Of a stretch of 64,000 nucleotides of DNA, positions 11,810-22,731 are shown piece by piece. Source of the DNA: Rhynchosporium graminicola (Eukaryota > Ascomycota > Leotiomycetes > Helotiales > Ploettnerulaceae); NCBI GenBank assembly GCA_900074885.1, contig FJUW01000020.1, positions 212,199 to 276,198 of the forward strand. The letters run 5' to 3'. Position numbers and translations under genes: made by a program. Under the pieces are notes generated by a model. It had not been told where the DNA came from, ran no database searches, and saw only the letters and a program-made list of their open reading frames with translations. Numbering within the stretch: the stretch's first letter is position 1; every line of letters begins with the position of its first letter.

Positions 11810-12721
11810 ATGTCATCACCAGATCTCCCCGTTTCCTTCGCTTTTCTCGACCGGTGGACCTCGGATACATCCGCCTCATCATTCACAACTCCCCTTGCCT
11901 CGATTTCAACCGCAGCGAAGTCCATGCCAGCTGGCAGAACTCCAGACAAGATCGTGGCCCAAAATGCGTCCTTCAAAGAGTGAGTGCAAATGAATATCTT
12001 CAAATGCTTTATCTGATATCTCTGCAGACAATTTGGGTCAGAGATAGTGAAAATCTCCGTTGACCGAAAGTCAAAAAAGCAAGAATTCCATATTCACAAA
12101 AATCTGCTTTGTCAAAAAGCGCCTGTATTCGACCGCATGTTCAGTTCCAACTTTGCCGAGGGTCAGAAAGGCGAGGCAGAGCTTCCAGAGGATGATCCGC
12201 AAGCCTTTGACGCGTTTGCTGCTTGGTTATATTGTGATGCTGTAGCAACGCTTGTGAACGAAAACGAGGGGGTTGACAGACGATACATTCAACTCTTCAT
12301 CTTCGCTGAGAAGTATGGGATTATTCGACTGGCTGACAACACCATGGACGCATTTCTCAAGAACCAAACCATCATCAAAACACGCCCAGGGCCAGAGAGT
12401 AGCGCTATGGCTTACGAAGGGACATATGTAGGATCCAAGTTACGGCTGTATGTTGCAAGATGCTGGGCGTATGCAGTGTTGCAACAGGAGACCGAGGTCT
12501 GGACGTCTGCTTCACTAGTACCAATTGGTGACAAAGCTCAGGAACTTTTGTTACATGGATTGAAGCTGTTGAGAAACCTCAACAAAGTTAAGAATTCAGC
12601 TGGCAAGAAACTCATCAAGAATCCAAAGCTTGCAGCACCATGCGATTATCACCAGCATGGGAAAGATGAAGTCTGTCCCTACACCAAGGATAAGAAGCGA
12701 GAACTGGATGAAAGCAACTGA
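11810..12721 (+). CDS. BTB/POZ domain protein (tandem copy 1)
   Basis: Model of 287 residues: exon 1 11810-11979, a 48-nt phase-2 intron (GTGAGT..TGCAG), exon 2 12028-12721. Exon 2 alone lacks an ATG; the join restores FKEQFGSEIVKISV. Seen: a BTB fold from about residue 60 (VKISVD, then FHIHKNLLCQKAPVFDRMF, then LPEDDPQAFDAFAAWLY), a helical linker, and a C-terminal CDYHQHGKDEVCP motif with Cys/His spacing that could hold a metal. Known: fungal BTB proteins of this type are numerous; BTB domains dimerise or bind Cullin-3. The role of this one is unknown. It is followed on the same strand by a paralogue with the same intron phase, so the pair arose by tandem duplication. Confidence 0.85.
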
Positions 12722-13266
12722 GCAGAGGAGATATCAGTTGAATCATAAGCATTTCATACCTGGGAAGAACGGTATTTGACTTAAGGAATCAGATTATCGC
12801 GCTTAGCTGGTAGATTTGATGCCGAGGAGGTCCAGGAAGTTGGCATGATCCAAGATTATTCCGTGATCAGACAGATAATCGAGATAGTGGTCAAATGAAT
12901 GTTAAAAAACCACCCAAATGCATTTTCTTGAAAGGGGAATAGCTATCAATGCCGAAGTGGTAATCAGAAAATGGCGTGCTATAAATGATCAACGGGCACC
13001 CACAAAGTTATTTACCGACGTTGCAGCTATAATTTTGAAATTATTTCGAGCATTAAGCCTTGGAATCGATAAGTATCTCTGGAAGTGACAAGCATGAATG
13101 TGGTCGTTCCCATCTTGACCTTACTCACTTTCTTGCGATTTCAAGACAAGACAAACTTGCTTGTTCACTTAATTTCACCCAAGATCCTATGATAACTTAA
13201 AGTGGTCACAAAACTCACTTAGTCTCACCCTCGCCCTCTCACAGTTATGGCCGGATAACTTGCAAG
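12722..13266. other. Intergenic between BTB paralogues
   Basis: Spacer between the two tandem BTB genes; no further exon seen. Confidence 0.5.
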
Positions 13267-14389
13267 ATGAAGGATAGTAAAGCCAGGCTAGCCGCACTAG
13301 CGAGGCAAGCCTTCCACAATGAAACTCCAGGGCTCTTGCCTTCACTACATCGCAATCCGTCGAACTACAAGTTGCAATCTTTGCGTTGTTCCAAAACCGT
13401 GACCTCTATGAGTCGTCAGGAGTTAGATGACTTATGCGGTTCAGGTTGCCTTATGTCTTCAGTCCTCTCACAAGTGATCAAAGTTATCTTTCCGAGCCAA
13501 GTCTCTGAGTCTCCACCGGAGCTGTCCCAAAGTCAAGACTACGAGCCTGGAGCGATGGCCTCTGCTAGTGTATCCTGTCAATTTTGCCAGTCAGTCTACC
13601 CCCTGAACTTGTGTACACACACTGGTCTGAGCTGATGAAATTTAAAGGCAGCTTGGGAAGGACACCGTGAACATAACGGTCGGATCTGGCCCCAGGGAGA
13701 AGGCTTTTACCGTCCGGAAATCAATTCTGTGTAAGAAGGTTCCTTTCTTCGCAGCTATGTTCAACGGCGGATTCCTCGAAGCAAAAACTCAGTCAGCGAA
13801 GCTTCCAGAGGATGATGCGAGAGCCTTCGAGCATTTTCTCGGTTGGCTTTACCAGGATGCTATTGGCAAGCTTGATAGTATTGCTGAGCATATGGCTCTT
13901 TTAGGATTCGCCGAAAAGTACAATCTACTGCCTTTGATGGACCTTACCATGGACTCAATGATGTCTTTGATGAATAGAAACAAGCAGATACTTGGTATGA
14001 GTTGGATCGAGCGCGCGTACGGGAGCACGCACGAAAAGTCTAAGCTGCGTGAATTCGCTGTCAGTTGTTATGTGTGGGTTTTACTCGTGGGAAACGTGGC
14101 GAAATCTTCAGCGGAGGATTGGCTACCAAAGGGACCGGACAAAGACCAGATTCTGATAGACTGCTTCCGGGTGCAGAGAAATTTCCAAATTTCGCTCACG
14201 ATGCCCCGAAGTGGCGGAAACTTGTTCCCTGATCCACGGAAGGCGCCACCATGTCATTTCCACTCTCATGAGGATCCTACACTTTGTCCAAACAGATCGA
14301 CCGTAGAGAGAAAAGTCGCCGAAAAGACAAACGTAGGAAAGACAGTCGCAAAAACGCCAGTCGCACGCAAACAAGTTTGGAGACCATGA
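13267..14389 (+). CDS. BTB/POZ domain protein (tandem copy 2)
   Basis: Best model 354 residues: exon 1 13267-13589, intron 13590-13647 (58 nt, donor GTCAGT, acceptor AAAG), exon 2 13648-14389. This join is phase 2 like copy 1 and restores QLGKDTVNITV, matching QFGSEIVKISV of copy 1. Seen: BTB core (FTVRKSILCKKVPFFAAMF, KLPEDDARAFEHFLGWLYQ), the same helical linker and the same Cys/His tail (CHFHSHEDPTLCP), then a basic extension with repeated KT/VAKT units. The donor is not the favoured GTRAGT type, so an alternative GTATCC..GGCAG intron (13570-13651) remains possible; it would drop the Gln. The N-terminal 100 residues are uncertain, and later ATGs in exon 1 could be the true start. Confidence 0.75.
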
Positions 14390-15803
14390 TCAACCGGAGC
14401 AGGCTCAATAGTGTCCGGTGGAGTGATTACGAAGTCCTGTAATGATTTCGCGACTTTCACTATATCAGCAGTATAAAATTACCTGGACACTTCTATGATT
14501 TTCAAGCTGTGGGAACGAATGTAGAATGACTATTACGGACTCGTTGGCTTGGGACCCTGATGAGACAAAGACAAGCGGGGAAGGTTGTACAAAGCTGAAC
14601 GTCGTTCAAATCACTCAGAAGCTGTGATTTGTGAACCAAATTTGAAGAAGTGGCAGCTTGCAGGGGATCGCATGTGTTTATTCTTAGAATTTGAGCCCTG
14701 AATTCACAATACAGAAGCTTTAGAGAGAATCCTTCTCTTCAGGACGTTGGATAGCGAGGCTGGGCAAGCTCATCTGCGATGGAACGAACCCCGGTCCACC
14801 TAATTATTTCATGAACTCGCTTATTTGCAGAGATTGATTCGCCTGGGATGAATTTGCCCAGCCTCGTGTTGAAAGAGTTGATTCCAGAAGCCTCTTTGTC
14901 CTCACTCCTAGGATCACTTATTGTCATATGCAACTTAATCCAGTGCGATGCCAGAAAGTGCCGAAGATTGTCTGTTTCTAGTTTCTATCGCGATCTCATC
15001 TCGTTGTTCAAGACTTGTATGCCAAGGTTACGGAATACATTGAAGTCCCCTCGAGCTCCTGGTAGAAAGTTTCCACACCCAAACCTCGACGTGAGCTTGC
15101 TCAAAACACTCACATTCAATTGACAGCTCCAGTACCGCTTCCTAGCTTCCCAATTCAAGTCACCGAGGCTTTCTGGACGCTCATACTACTGACGGAAGAG
15201 AATTGCCTCTTCTTGCAGTCTCTCCTGCCAAGAACAGGTGTAAACAACGAAGCGAGTTAGACGGCAAGTGCAGAAAAGAATTCTTAGAGATCCTGTCTCA
15301 TATCTAGCTGGCTAGATATCTGTATCAGATGGTCTTCTTTTTGTATTCAATGCTGACACTAAGATTATTTGAGTGCAGAGGATCGAGTCCGGTAAAACCG
15401 CTAGCTAACATGGTGTCAGAAGCGAAGCATAGCCGATTAGCGTCTGCGGTCACGCTTGGAACTATAGCTACTACCACAGTCCCGTATGAATCGGATCGAA
15501 GCTCCTTAGATGCCATTAGCTGGTATTTCTGAGTACTCATTCAGGCATTCATTTCGAGAAAATAACTTCTCTAAGGCAACTTTGAACTGATAACAACAAA
15601 ATATATTGTGGCTCCAGCTATTTCATGTACGATTGTTGTCCGCAAATCATCAGTCATAAGCTGTCCGTCGCAAAAATAAGCGCCTGCTAGCGATGTTGGG
15701 TATTCGATATAAGCAAATAAAGCAGCAAAACAACGATGAACTTTCCCATACCACCCACCAGCCTGCTCATAATATGACACCTGCAACCCTTAAAAAGGCT
15801 TAT
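14390..15803. other. Intergenic, 1.4 kb
   Basis: No supported gene. Short frames at 14848-15123 and 15325-15540 lie on opposing strands and show no domain. Confidence 0.45.
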
Positions 15804-16610
15804 CTACTTCTTGAGAGGTCGCCAACCCCAGATGGCACCCGTCTTTGGGACTTTCAAGCCAGCGAGCTCTTTAGTATGAGCTGGCAGTTCGTCATGGTCA
15901 CATGAAAAGGATGGTTCTTCATCGCCAATCCACATTTCTGGACCACAGTAATGTTGTCTCCGAACCCCCTCTGGCCAGTCCTCATACAGCTCCATTGGCC
16001 CATCTCCATCATTAACACCATCTTCAACACAGTATGCAACATTGCTGACGAGATGATACTCTTCAAGCGCAGGCATGTTAGCAGCCAATTTCCTGTAAGC
16101 CGTGAGCAAGTCCCATTCCATGTCGCCGCCTAGTTCGAAGTCCTCGTTCAGAATATCATCAACCGCCAGATATTTGACTTTTGCGACCTCTTTGGCGCTG
16201 AGACTTCCAAGGAAATGCAGAGCTTGATCTTGTAGATCATGATCGACATATAGAGTGTCAAGCGAGAAGTTGAAGGCGGTGACTGGCTTGTAGATGACGT
16301 TCCCGAAGCAGTGAGGATACTGGGATTTGACGGCATCACGAGAGTCGTGGCAGACTCTAAGGGCAACGGGTGTTAATACACGGGTAAAGAACCCACGATT
16401 CTCTGTCCACTGTATCTCAACGGTGCGGGCTTCGAGGGATAGGTTCCATATCATGAAGCGTATCTCAGTGGGGAGTTTGGGAAATTGAGGGAAGCTTGTG
16501 AGACGGGGAGGCATCTTGGACGCCTCTCGTTCGCGCCTGCTGATCTCCTTGAGTTTCGCGCGGCAACCCCAACACATGTCGAGGAATCTGAGAATGGAAA
16601 GCTGGCGCAT
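15804..16610 (-). CDS. 2EXR-domain protein
   Basis: Single-exon frame of 268 residues. Seen: the F-box-like 2EXR signature (FPQFPKLPTEIRFMIWN, then ARTVEIQW) at residues about 41-70, followed by the usual PVALRVCHDSR segment, then a less conserved body with acidic stretches and a Trp-rich C-terminus (GAIWGWRPLKK). Known: 2EXR proteins are a large, poorly understood fungal family named for two EXR-type motifs near the N-terminus. The ATG at 16514 (MPPRLTSFPQ) would put the domain at the very N-terminus, as is usual, and may be the true start; the 32 upstream residues are then leader. No obvious partner among its neighbours. Confidence 0.85.
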   Translation of the reverse strand: MRQLSILRFLDMCWGCRAKLKEISRREREASKMPPRLTSFPQFPKLPTEIRFMIWNLSLEARTVEIQWTENRGFFTRVLTPVALRVCHDSRDAVKSQYPHCFGNVIYKPVTAFNFSLDTLYVDHDLQDQALHFLGSLSAKEVAKVKYLAVDDILNEDFELGGDMEWDLLTAYRKLAANMPALEEYHLVSNVAYCVEDGVNDGDGPMELYEDWPEGVRRQHYCGPEMWIGDEEPSFSCDHDELPAHTKELAGLKVPKTGAIWGWRPLKK

Positions 16611-18242
16611 AGTCGTCCCAGATGTCTTGGCAGATGGCAGACGGTCGAGTCAGTCCTGACGAGCCGTTTCCTCCGGATAGCAGCACAGAGTCTCAAGTCT
16701 CACCTCATGAATACCAGGCGACGGGATTGCTGTGACTTGCGCTCTCCAATCAGATTTCCGACCTGATCCAGTGTCGATGGCACAAGAAACGTCTCGCGCT
16801 TCTCTCCTGCGGTGTCACGAGACTTGACTGCCTGCTATATTTGCGCGTCAGATCCTCTTCTCGTCTCGTCTCACTTATCGTGTCGTGGAGCGACAAGGTA
16901 GCACTCACCTAGCAGCTCATCTAGCCGTGAACGCCTCCTAACTTCTTATCTCTCCTTCTCCTTCTCCTTCTCCTTCTCCTTCTCCTTCTCCTTCTCCTTC
17001 TCCTGCTCCTTCTCGGTCTCCTCTCAGCCTCTCTCCTCCCCTTCTATGGCCTCCTGCGAACGTGATACCCAAGGATTGTGTAAGTGGATGTCTTGGCTGA
17101 ACAGGATCTATGCAGGTCCAGCTGCAGGCGTGGTGGTTGGTCGGAGCCCTGGGGGGGATCATAGTGGATTTCCCCTGATTGTGCTGTGCACTGTCCACCT
17201 GCAATATAGGGAATTCCGGGCAGAGGAAGGTGCTTCTGGGCTAGCCCCAATCTGGATAGCTCGCGGACATATTTCACATCACGTGTATCTTGGTAAACCC
17301 CTTTGTTGGATCGGGTCTCCCCAGCTTTTTTTACTTCGAGCCAGCAATATTGACTTGGGACTGACTGGTCTTGTCTTGCCCGCTCTCTCGCGTCTACAGA
17401 ATTTGTTTCCTCAAAAACAGCTTCACCACCTTCTCTTCTCTTCTCTTCTTGACATTCTCTCAAGCTCACGATATCCCTTGTTTGCAGCAGGATCATCAAT
17501 CTGTGGTACGTCTACGTCGTCGCCTCTCTCCTCGTACGCACTTATCATCTGCTGGAGCAAATGACAGCACCCAGATCCCTGCAGCCCCTTTTACCCCTTC
17601 CCTTCCATCTCCAAGCCATCCACAGAACCTTTTTCACGCCGTTCCCTCAACACTATGTTATAACTGACAGCAGACGCGTCGAAAGCAGATCTCTCTCAAC
17701 CGGCGACAATTACAGACCCTTCTTCGTACGGCGACGACGCGAATAGCGAAGGACTGTTGGCTGAGGACACTTATTGGTACGTGTAGATCGTATTCATGCC
17801 TTGCGCATATTGTCCTATCCGTGTGAATAGAGAAAGAGTATCACGATTGTTGGATCAGATTGCCTTCTGAGAATCATCTGAAGTCCGCACAGTTCAATCC
17901 ATCTGCAATTTTACTCGGAAGCTAATTTGGACCTTCTTTCGTCCAGACTCTACTTCGCACTTTCCGTCACAATCACTTCAATCGACCCTTCTACATCGTA
18001 ATAGATACCATGGGTAAGCAATTTCATTTCTGTCGGGAGGAGAAGGCATTCAAGGCCCAGCATCGAGTCAAATCACATCTACGAGCGACTTCCCGGACTT
18101 TGCTACTGTTGAGCATCCTCGTTCCGTTCCAATTTGTTTTTAGGGAGCTTGCATGCTCCCAATTTCGATTTCGGGAATATTCATACACTTTGCAAACGGA
18201 TTGAGCAAGGTCCGTACCACTCTGGCCCTGTGTTTCTCCAAG
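16611..18242. other. Promoter and long leader of the septin gene
   Basis: About 1.6 kb separates the divergent 2EXR and septin genes. It holds the TTCTCC repeat, pyrimidine-rich stretches on the plus strand and several donor-like sites (for example GGTAAGC at 18012). Frames of up to 172 codons here (17046-17564) overlap frames on the other strand and look non-coding. A spliced 5' leader for the septin mRNA is plausible but was not resolved. Confidence 0.4.
16951..17012. repeat. (TTCTCC)n hexanucleotide repeat
   Basis: About ten near-perfect TTCTCC units, with the last units drifting. All pyrimidine on the plus strand; it lies between the divergent 2EXR and septin genes. Such tracts are often length-polymorphic. 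Confidence 0.95.
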
Positions 18243-20018
18243 ATGGCATCCGCCTTCGCCAGTCTGCTTCATCAAACTCGAATGTCCCAATCTGAGAGCT
18301 CTTCGAAGCCTACCACAATTATATCTACGAAGTACGATGAGCTGGACAACCTGCTTCACCGCCCTGGAGTATTTCATCGTCAGCAACGATCAATCACAAA
18401 TCCAGTTCCATACCGAAGCATGCTCGACATTGATATGCCAGTACTGGAAAACCTCAAGCTGCCAGTGGAAGAGTCAATGGAAGACTGGGTAGCCGAGAAG
18501 CTGACCCAAACCGAGCGGAAACACAGAACAGAGAATTGGGCTGACATATTATGTTACTATACAGCTACTAACGGCGCTGCCCCTGCGGCACCTACGAGAG
18601 CATCACCTGCACCTGCTCCAAACGGAAAGCCTACTTCACCCATGGAGGTACCACAGAGCGTGAGCTCCAGTGATCCAAAAATTGCAGCTCAGCAAGCCAG
18701 TGATATGCGCAACATTGTACGCAGAAAGCTGACAGGCTATGTTGGTTTCGCAAATCTCCCTAATCAGTGGCACCGCAAGAGTGTTCGAAAGGGGTTTAAC
18801 TTCAACGTCATGGTCGTTGGTAAGTTGGAAATTCTTCTGCCGCTATCCTTTCGCTAATTATTCTCAGGTGAATCTGGACTGGGAAAATCGACTCTTGTCA
18901 ACACTCTGTTCAACACTTCTCTATACCCACCCCGTGAGCGCAAGGGACCAAGTCTCGACATCATCCCAAAAACCGTTTCCATCCAATCTATTAGTGCTGA
19001 TATCGAGGAGAATGGTGTTCGTCTACGTTTGACTGTTGTTGATACCCCGGGCTTTGGTGATTTTGTTAACAACGACGAGTCGTGGCGACCAATTGTGGAT
19101 AATATTGAGCAACGATTCGATGCCTACTTGGACGCCGAGAACAAGGTCAACCGCATGAACATTGTTGATAACCGCGTCCACGCATGCGTTTACTTCATTC
19201 AGCCAACTGGCCATGCATTGAAGCCTTTGGACATTGAGGTTATGCGTAGACTTCATACCAAGGTCAACTTGATCCCAGTTATCGCCAAGGCAGACACCAT
19301 GACAGATGAGGAGATCATGGCTTTCAAGTCTAGGGTGAGAGCACATTATTTGCACTATTGAGCGCCTGACTAATTGATCTAGATTCTTGCAGATATCAAG
19401 CATCACGATATCCAGATATTTGAAGGTCCCAGATACGAGCTTGATGACGAGGAAACCATCGCCGAGAACAACGAGATTATGTCCAAGGTTCCATTCGCGG
19501 TCGTGGGTGCCAACTCTGAGATTACTAGCAGCGACGGGCGTAAGGTTCGTGGACGTAAATACCCATGGGGAATCATTGAGGTCGATAACGAGGAACACTG
19601 CGATTTCGTTAAGCTGCGCCAAATGCTTATCCGGACACACATGGAGGAGTTGAAGGAGCACACCAACAATGCTTTGTACGAGAACTACAGATCTGAGAAA
19701 CTCACCGGGATGGGTGTTGCACAAGATCCAAGTGTGTTCAAGGAGGTCAACCCAGCTGTGAAGCAAGAGGAAGAGCGCACGCTTCATGAGCAGAAGCTTG
19801 CAAAGATGGAGGCTGAGATGAAGATGGTTTTCCAACAGAAGGTCGCTGAGAAGGAGAGCAAGCTCAAGCAGAGCGAAGAGGAACTTTATGCTCGCCATCG
19901 CGAGATGAAGGAGCAACTCGAACGTCAACGAATGGAGCTGGAAGAGAAGAAATCGAGGGTGGAGAGTGGAAGACCGATAGAAGAGAAGGGAAAGAGGAAG
20001 GGATTCTCCCTTCGCTAA
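18243..20018 (+). CDS. CDC3: Septin, Cdc3/AspB type
   Basis: Model: exon 1 18243-18819, exon 2 18868-19334, exon 3 19383-20018, with two 48-nt introns (phases 1 and 0), 559 residues. Seen: a Pro/Ala-rich N-terminal extension, then the polybasic stretch [20 protein letters not shown]. The GTPase domain follows, with P-loop GESGLGKST (the first intron cuts its first Gly codon), DTPGFGD, AKAD and the septin-unique region ([11 protein letters not shown]). A long C-terminal coiled coil ends the protein. Known: fungal Cdc3-group septins (AspB in Aspergillus, Sep3 in Magnaporthe) assemble with Cdc10, Cdc11 and Cdc12 types into filaments at septa, hyphal tips and appressoria. The Cdc3 group is assigned from the N-terminal extension and the NDESWRPIV and ENKVNR segments, not from a tree. 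Translation may start at 18243 or at the next ATG, 18282 (MSQSESSSK). Confidence 0.93.
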
Positions 20019-21288
20019 GCTGATAACATCGCCTCGCGCCGGACATACCTCCGTTACCTTGGTATCGACATGACACATAGCCACTTTACTTTCATTCTTG
20101 TTCTCTCTCTTTAATCAAATGATCCTTAATACTGCAAGAGGATGGGGAATAGCGGAACGAATCATAAAATTCCCGGCTTCTGAGAGGCCAAAGATTGTGC
20201 TCTGTGGTTATTGTGCGCAAGACAGATGACGGATACGAGGAGTTTGCTTGCATGGGGCTGCCATTGGAGGGACTTTCCGACAAGACAAAACTCCGGCTGT
20301 AGAGGGCGTTGAGCATAAAACTGGGCTGCTTCTCTTCATTTTCACATCTTTGTGGTCCCATTACTTCCTGTCTCTCGAGTTCAACAAGCATATACTAATT
20401 ACGATGGCTTCGGGATCTGCTTGCTCGCTTTCTCCCTCGGTATGGCTTGGCTCGACAGACACCCCATTTTCCTTTGCACCAGTCAGACTCTTTCTTTGGC
20501 TTTGTTATTTACGAAAAATGAAAGGAGATTCTATCTCAGTGGGGTGTGCGCGTCTATAATCAAATGTGACGGTGAATTAATGACCTTTTTACAAAGTTTC
20601 AGGATTGGGTAGTGGATCCATCTGAACTTACCATGATGGGTTGTGCCTTGTACTTGCTTGCCTTACTTCGAGAAACCATTAATCGTACATATCAATGTCT
20701 TGCCATCAGACTGTTGAATTTTACTATGTAACATCATCATGTCCAAGCATGTTCCTCATGTCCCATGCTCATTTACTTGGCAGTCTGCCCTGCGCCAGCC
20801 TTTCGGTACTACCTATGGAAGCCTCTCATTTCTGCTGCACTGTACTCGAGGACTAATGCACGCTCTACATCCAGAGGCAAAGCTCCAGTCTTTCAAGCAC
20901 GAGGCATTGGCGAGGCACAGCGGAAATATGAATATTGATGAAGAAGTGCTCTAGAAATGATTGGTATGCTTGAATCATCTCCGCACAGTTTGGCGTTTGG
21001 GTCTTTCCTGCGAAAAGCTACTAATTACATTGGGCGGGAAGAATCAGAGAAAGCTATTTGCATGTTTAGATTTCTCGTCTCCATGTTGACTGCTGCTAAT
21101 TCTGCTGGGTTTCGACTTACATTTGTTATAAGTAAGATCAAAGAAAATGCGAGTTGCAGATCGTCTGTCTACGGGATATAGAAAAAGACACTCGAAGACA
21201 ACCTTGCTGCGTTATACTTTCATACAAGAAACGTACTTCAGTGGTAGTACATATAAGGATACGGAGACCGAGATGAAGCAATATACCA
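20019..21288. other. Intergenic between convergent genes, 1.3 kb
   Basis: 3' flanks of the septin gene (plus) and the Arg/Ser-rich protein gene (minus). Frames at 20248-20612, 20739-20954 and 20957-21181 have no domain and are not called. Confidence 0.45.
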
Positions 21289-22731
21289 TCAGATGTCATC
21301 TCCAACAACTACAACAGCCTTGACCAAAACCCTTTTGCTCCTTCCCCCACCCACTCCCTCTTCAACGACATGAATTACAGGACTAACCACAACATCGACC
21401 CTCCCACCATCACACCTCCTCTCATCCACTCTCCCACTTTCGGCCCCAACAACAACCATCAACGCATTTCCGACCCGAAACCTCTCTCTCAGCAACTCCC
21501 TCTCCTCACCTACCACTAAGCCACATCTTTGAGCCCGCAATCTTAGGAACAGTCGAGCGGCTGAACAGATTATACCATGGAGTGATTTTTGCATTAAGAC
21601 CTCGTCGCGAGGAGAGAATTTCATTAGCAAGGGCGAGAGCTCGCCGGAGAAGAAACTGGAGACGAAAACGCTAGCGTAGGAGGAGATTTTGCGCTGGATG
21701 GAACTGGACTTGGGTTGGAAGGAGGTTGGTGTATTGGTGTTGAGGTCAGAGGATGTGCTGATGAGTTCTTGGTGGAGGATGGAGAAGTATTGGGTTCGCC
21801 AGGATTCAGCTTGGGGTGGTGAGTCTGTTTTGTTGTCAGCCGAGCGTCACCAATCTCAAGTCATGTTTTCCGACTTACAGTTCCACAGGTCCCGAAACGT
21901 GTCCGCCAAAATCGTACTCCTCGTGATCACTTCCTCAGAGCTCCCAGTGCTTCTCCTTCGATCACCTCTTTTCTCCCCGTCTTTCCTAGCTCGATATCTC
22001 TCGCGGACTGCATTTGGTTCGTCAGTGAGGAAGAAAGCGTTCTCCCACATCGCGAGATAGACTTCTCTCGTCAACAGAGCGGCGAGGAGTGTTCCACCTG
22101 AATTGCTTTCGTTCTCTCGATGCCTATCGCGGTCTCGGGATCCGCCTCTCGAGTTTGAATTCGAACTTGAGCGGGAGTTGGAGTCCCTTCTCCTGTCTGA
22201 ACTTTGCTTCATCACAATAGGGAGTGATGGGATTCTTTCGCGGTCTCTATCACCATCCCTGGAGACCTCCCTCACACCACCTTTCAACACACTCGGAACT
22301 TCACTCCATGCCCAAGCTACACCTGTCTTTCTATTCCCTATCTCCTTTCTATCCGCATCCCAATCTCTCACCGCATACGTGTTAGCAAACCCCCTAATCG
22401 CGGCATGAATATCCTGCATGGCTTCTCTGAGAACAGATTCCGGATCATTGAGGAAACCATTCGAACCAGGACTCAGGTTCCTGCTTTGAGCCCAAGTTTG
22501 CCCATACAGAACTTGAATTTGATCCTGTTTATCTGCTTGAGCTTGCAGCTGTTTTGACTGCCGCGTGAGTGTACGTTGCAGCGTTATGAGTTGGGAGTGT
22601 AAGGAAGCATTTTCCATCGTTAGGGATTGCTTGCTCGGGTTGTTGGAGTTGGAGGTCATAGGGTATGTGGTGCTTTGGCCCTGGAGCGGTGTGTAGCGTG
22701 GAATACTGGGTTGGGGATTGTATATCGCCAT
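21289..22731 (-). CDS. Unknown Arg/Ser-rich protein, two exons
   Basis: Model of 462 residues: exon 1 22731-21879, a 54-nt phase-1 intron (GTAAGT..ACAG), exon 2 21824-21289; both exons are open and join in frame (LWNYSPP). Seen: a polar N-terminus, a coiled-coil-like heptad stretch (SLHSQLITLQRTLTRQSKQ), a helical segment with a conserved-looking IRGFANTYAVRDWD motif, a strongly Arg/Asp/Ser-rich region (about 155-205), and a helical C-terminal half with long Val/Arg stretches. No family recognised by eye. This layout occurs in conserved filamentous-ascomycete proteins of unknown role, so I call it hypothetical. Confidence 0.75.

Noticed and set aside
15376..15390. Box B-like GGATCGAGTCC
   Set aside because: No box A or cloverleaf around it.
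17046..17564. 172-codon plus-strand frame upstream of the septin
   Set aside because: Overlaps an open minus-strand frame, no domain, and lies in promoter/leader sequence.
19023..20084. 353-codon open frame on the minus strand
   Set aside because: It is antisense to septin exons 2-3; Leu/His-rich composition is what the reverse of conserved septin codons gives. Shadow, not a gene.
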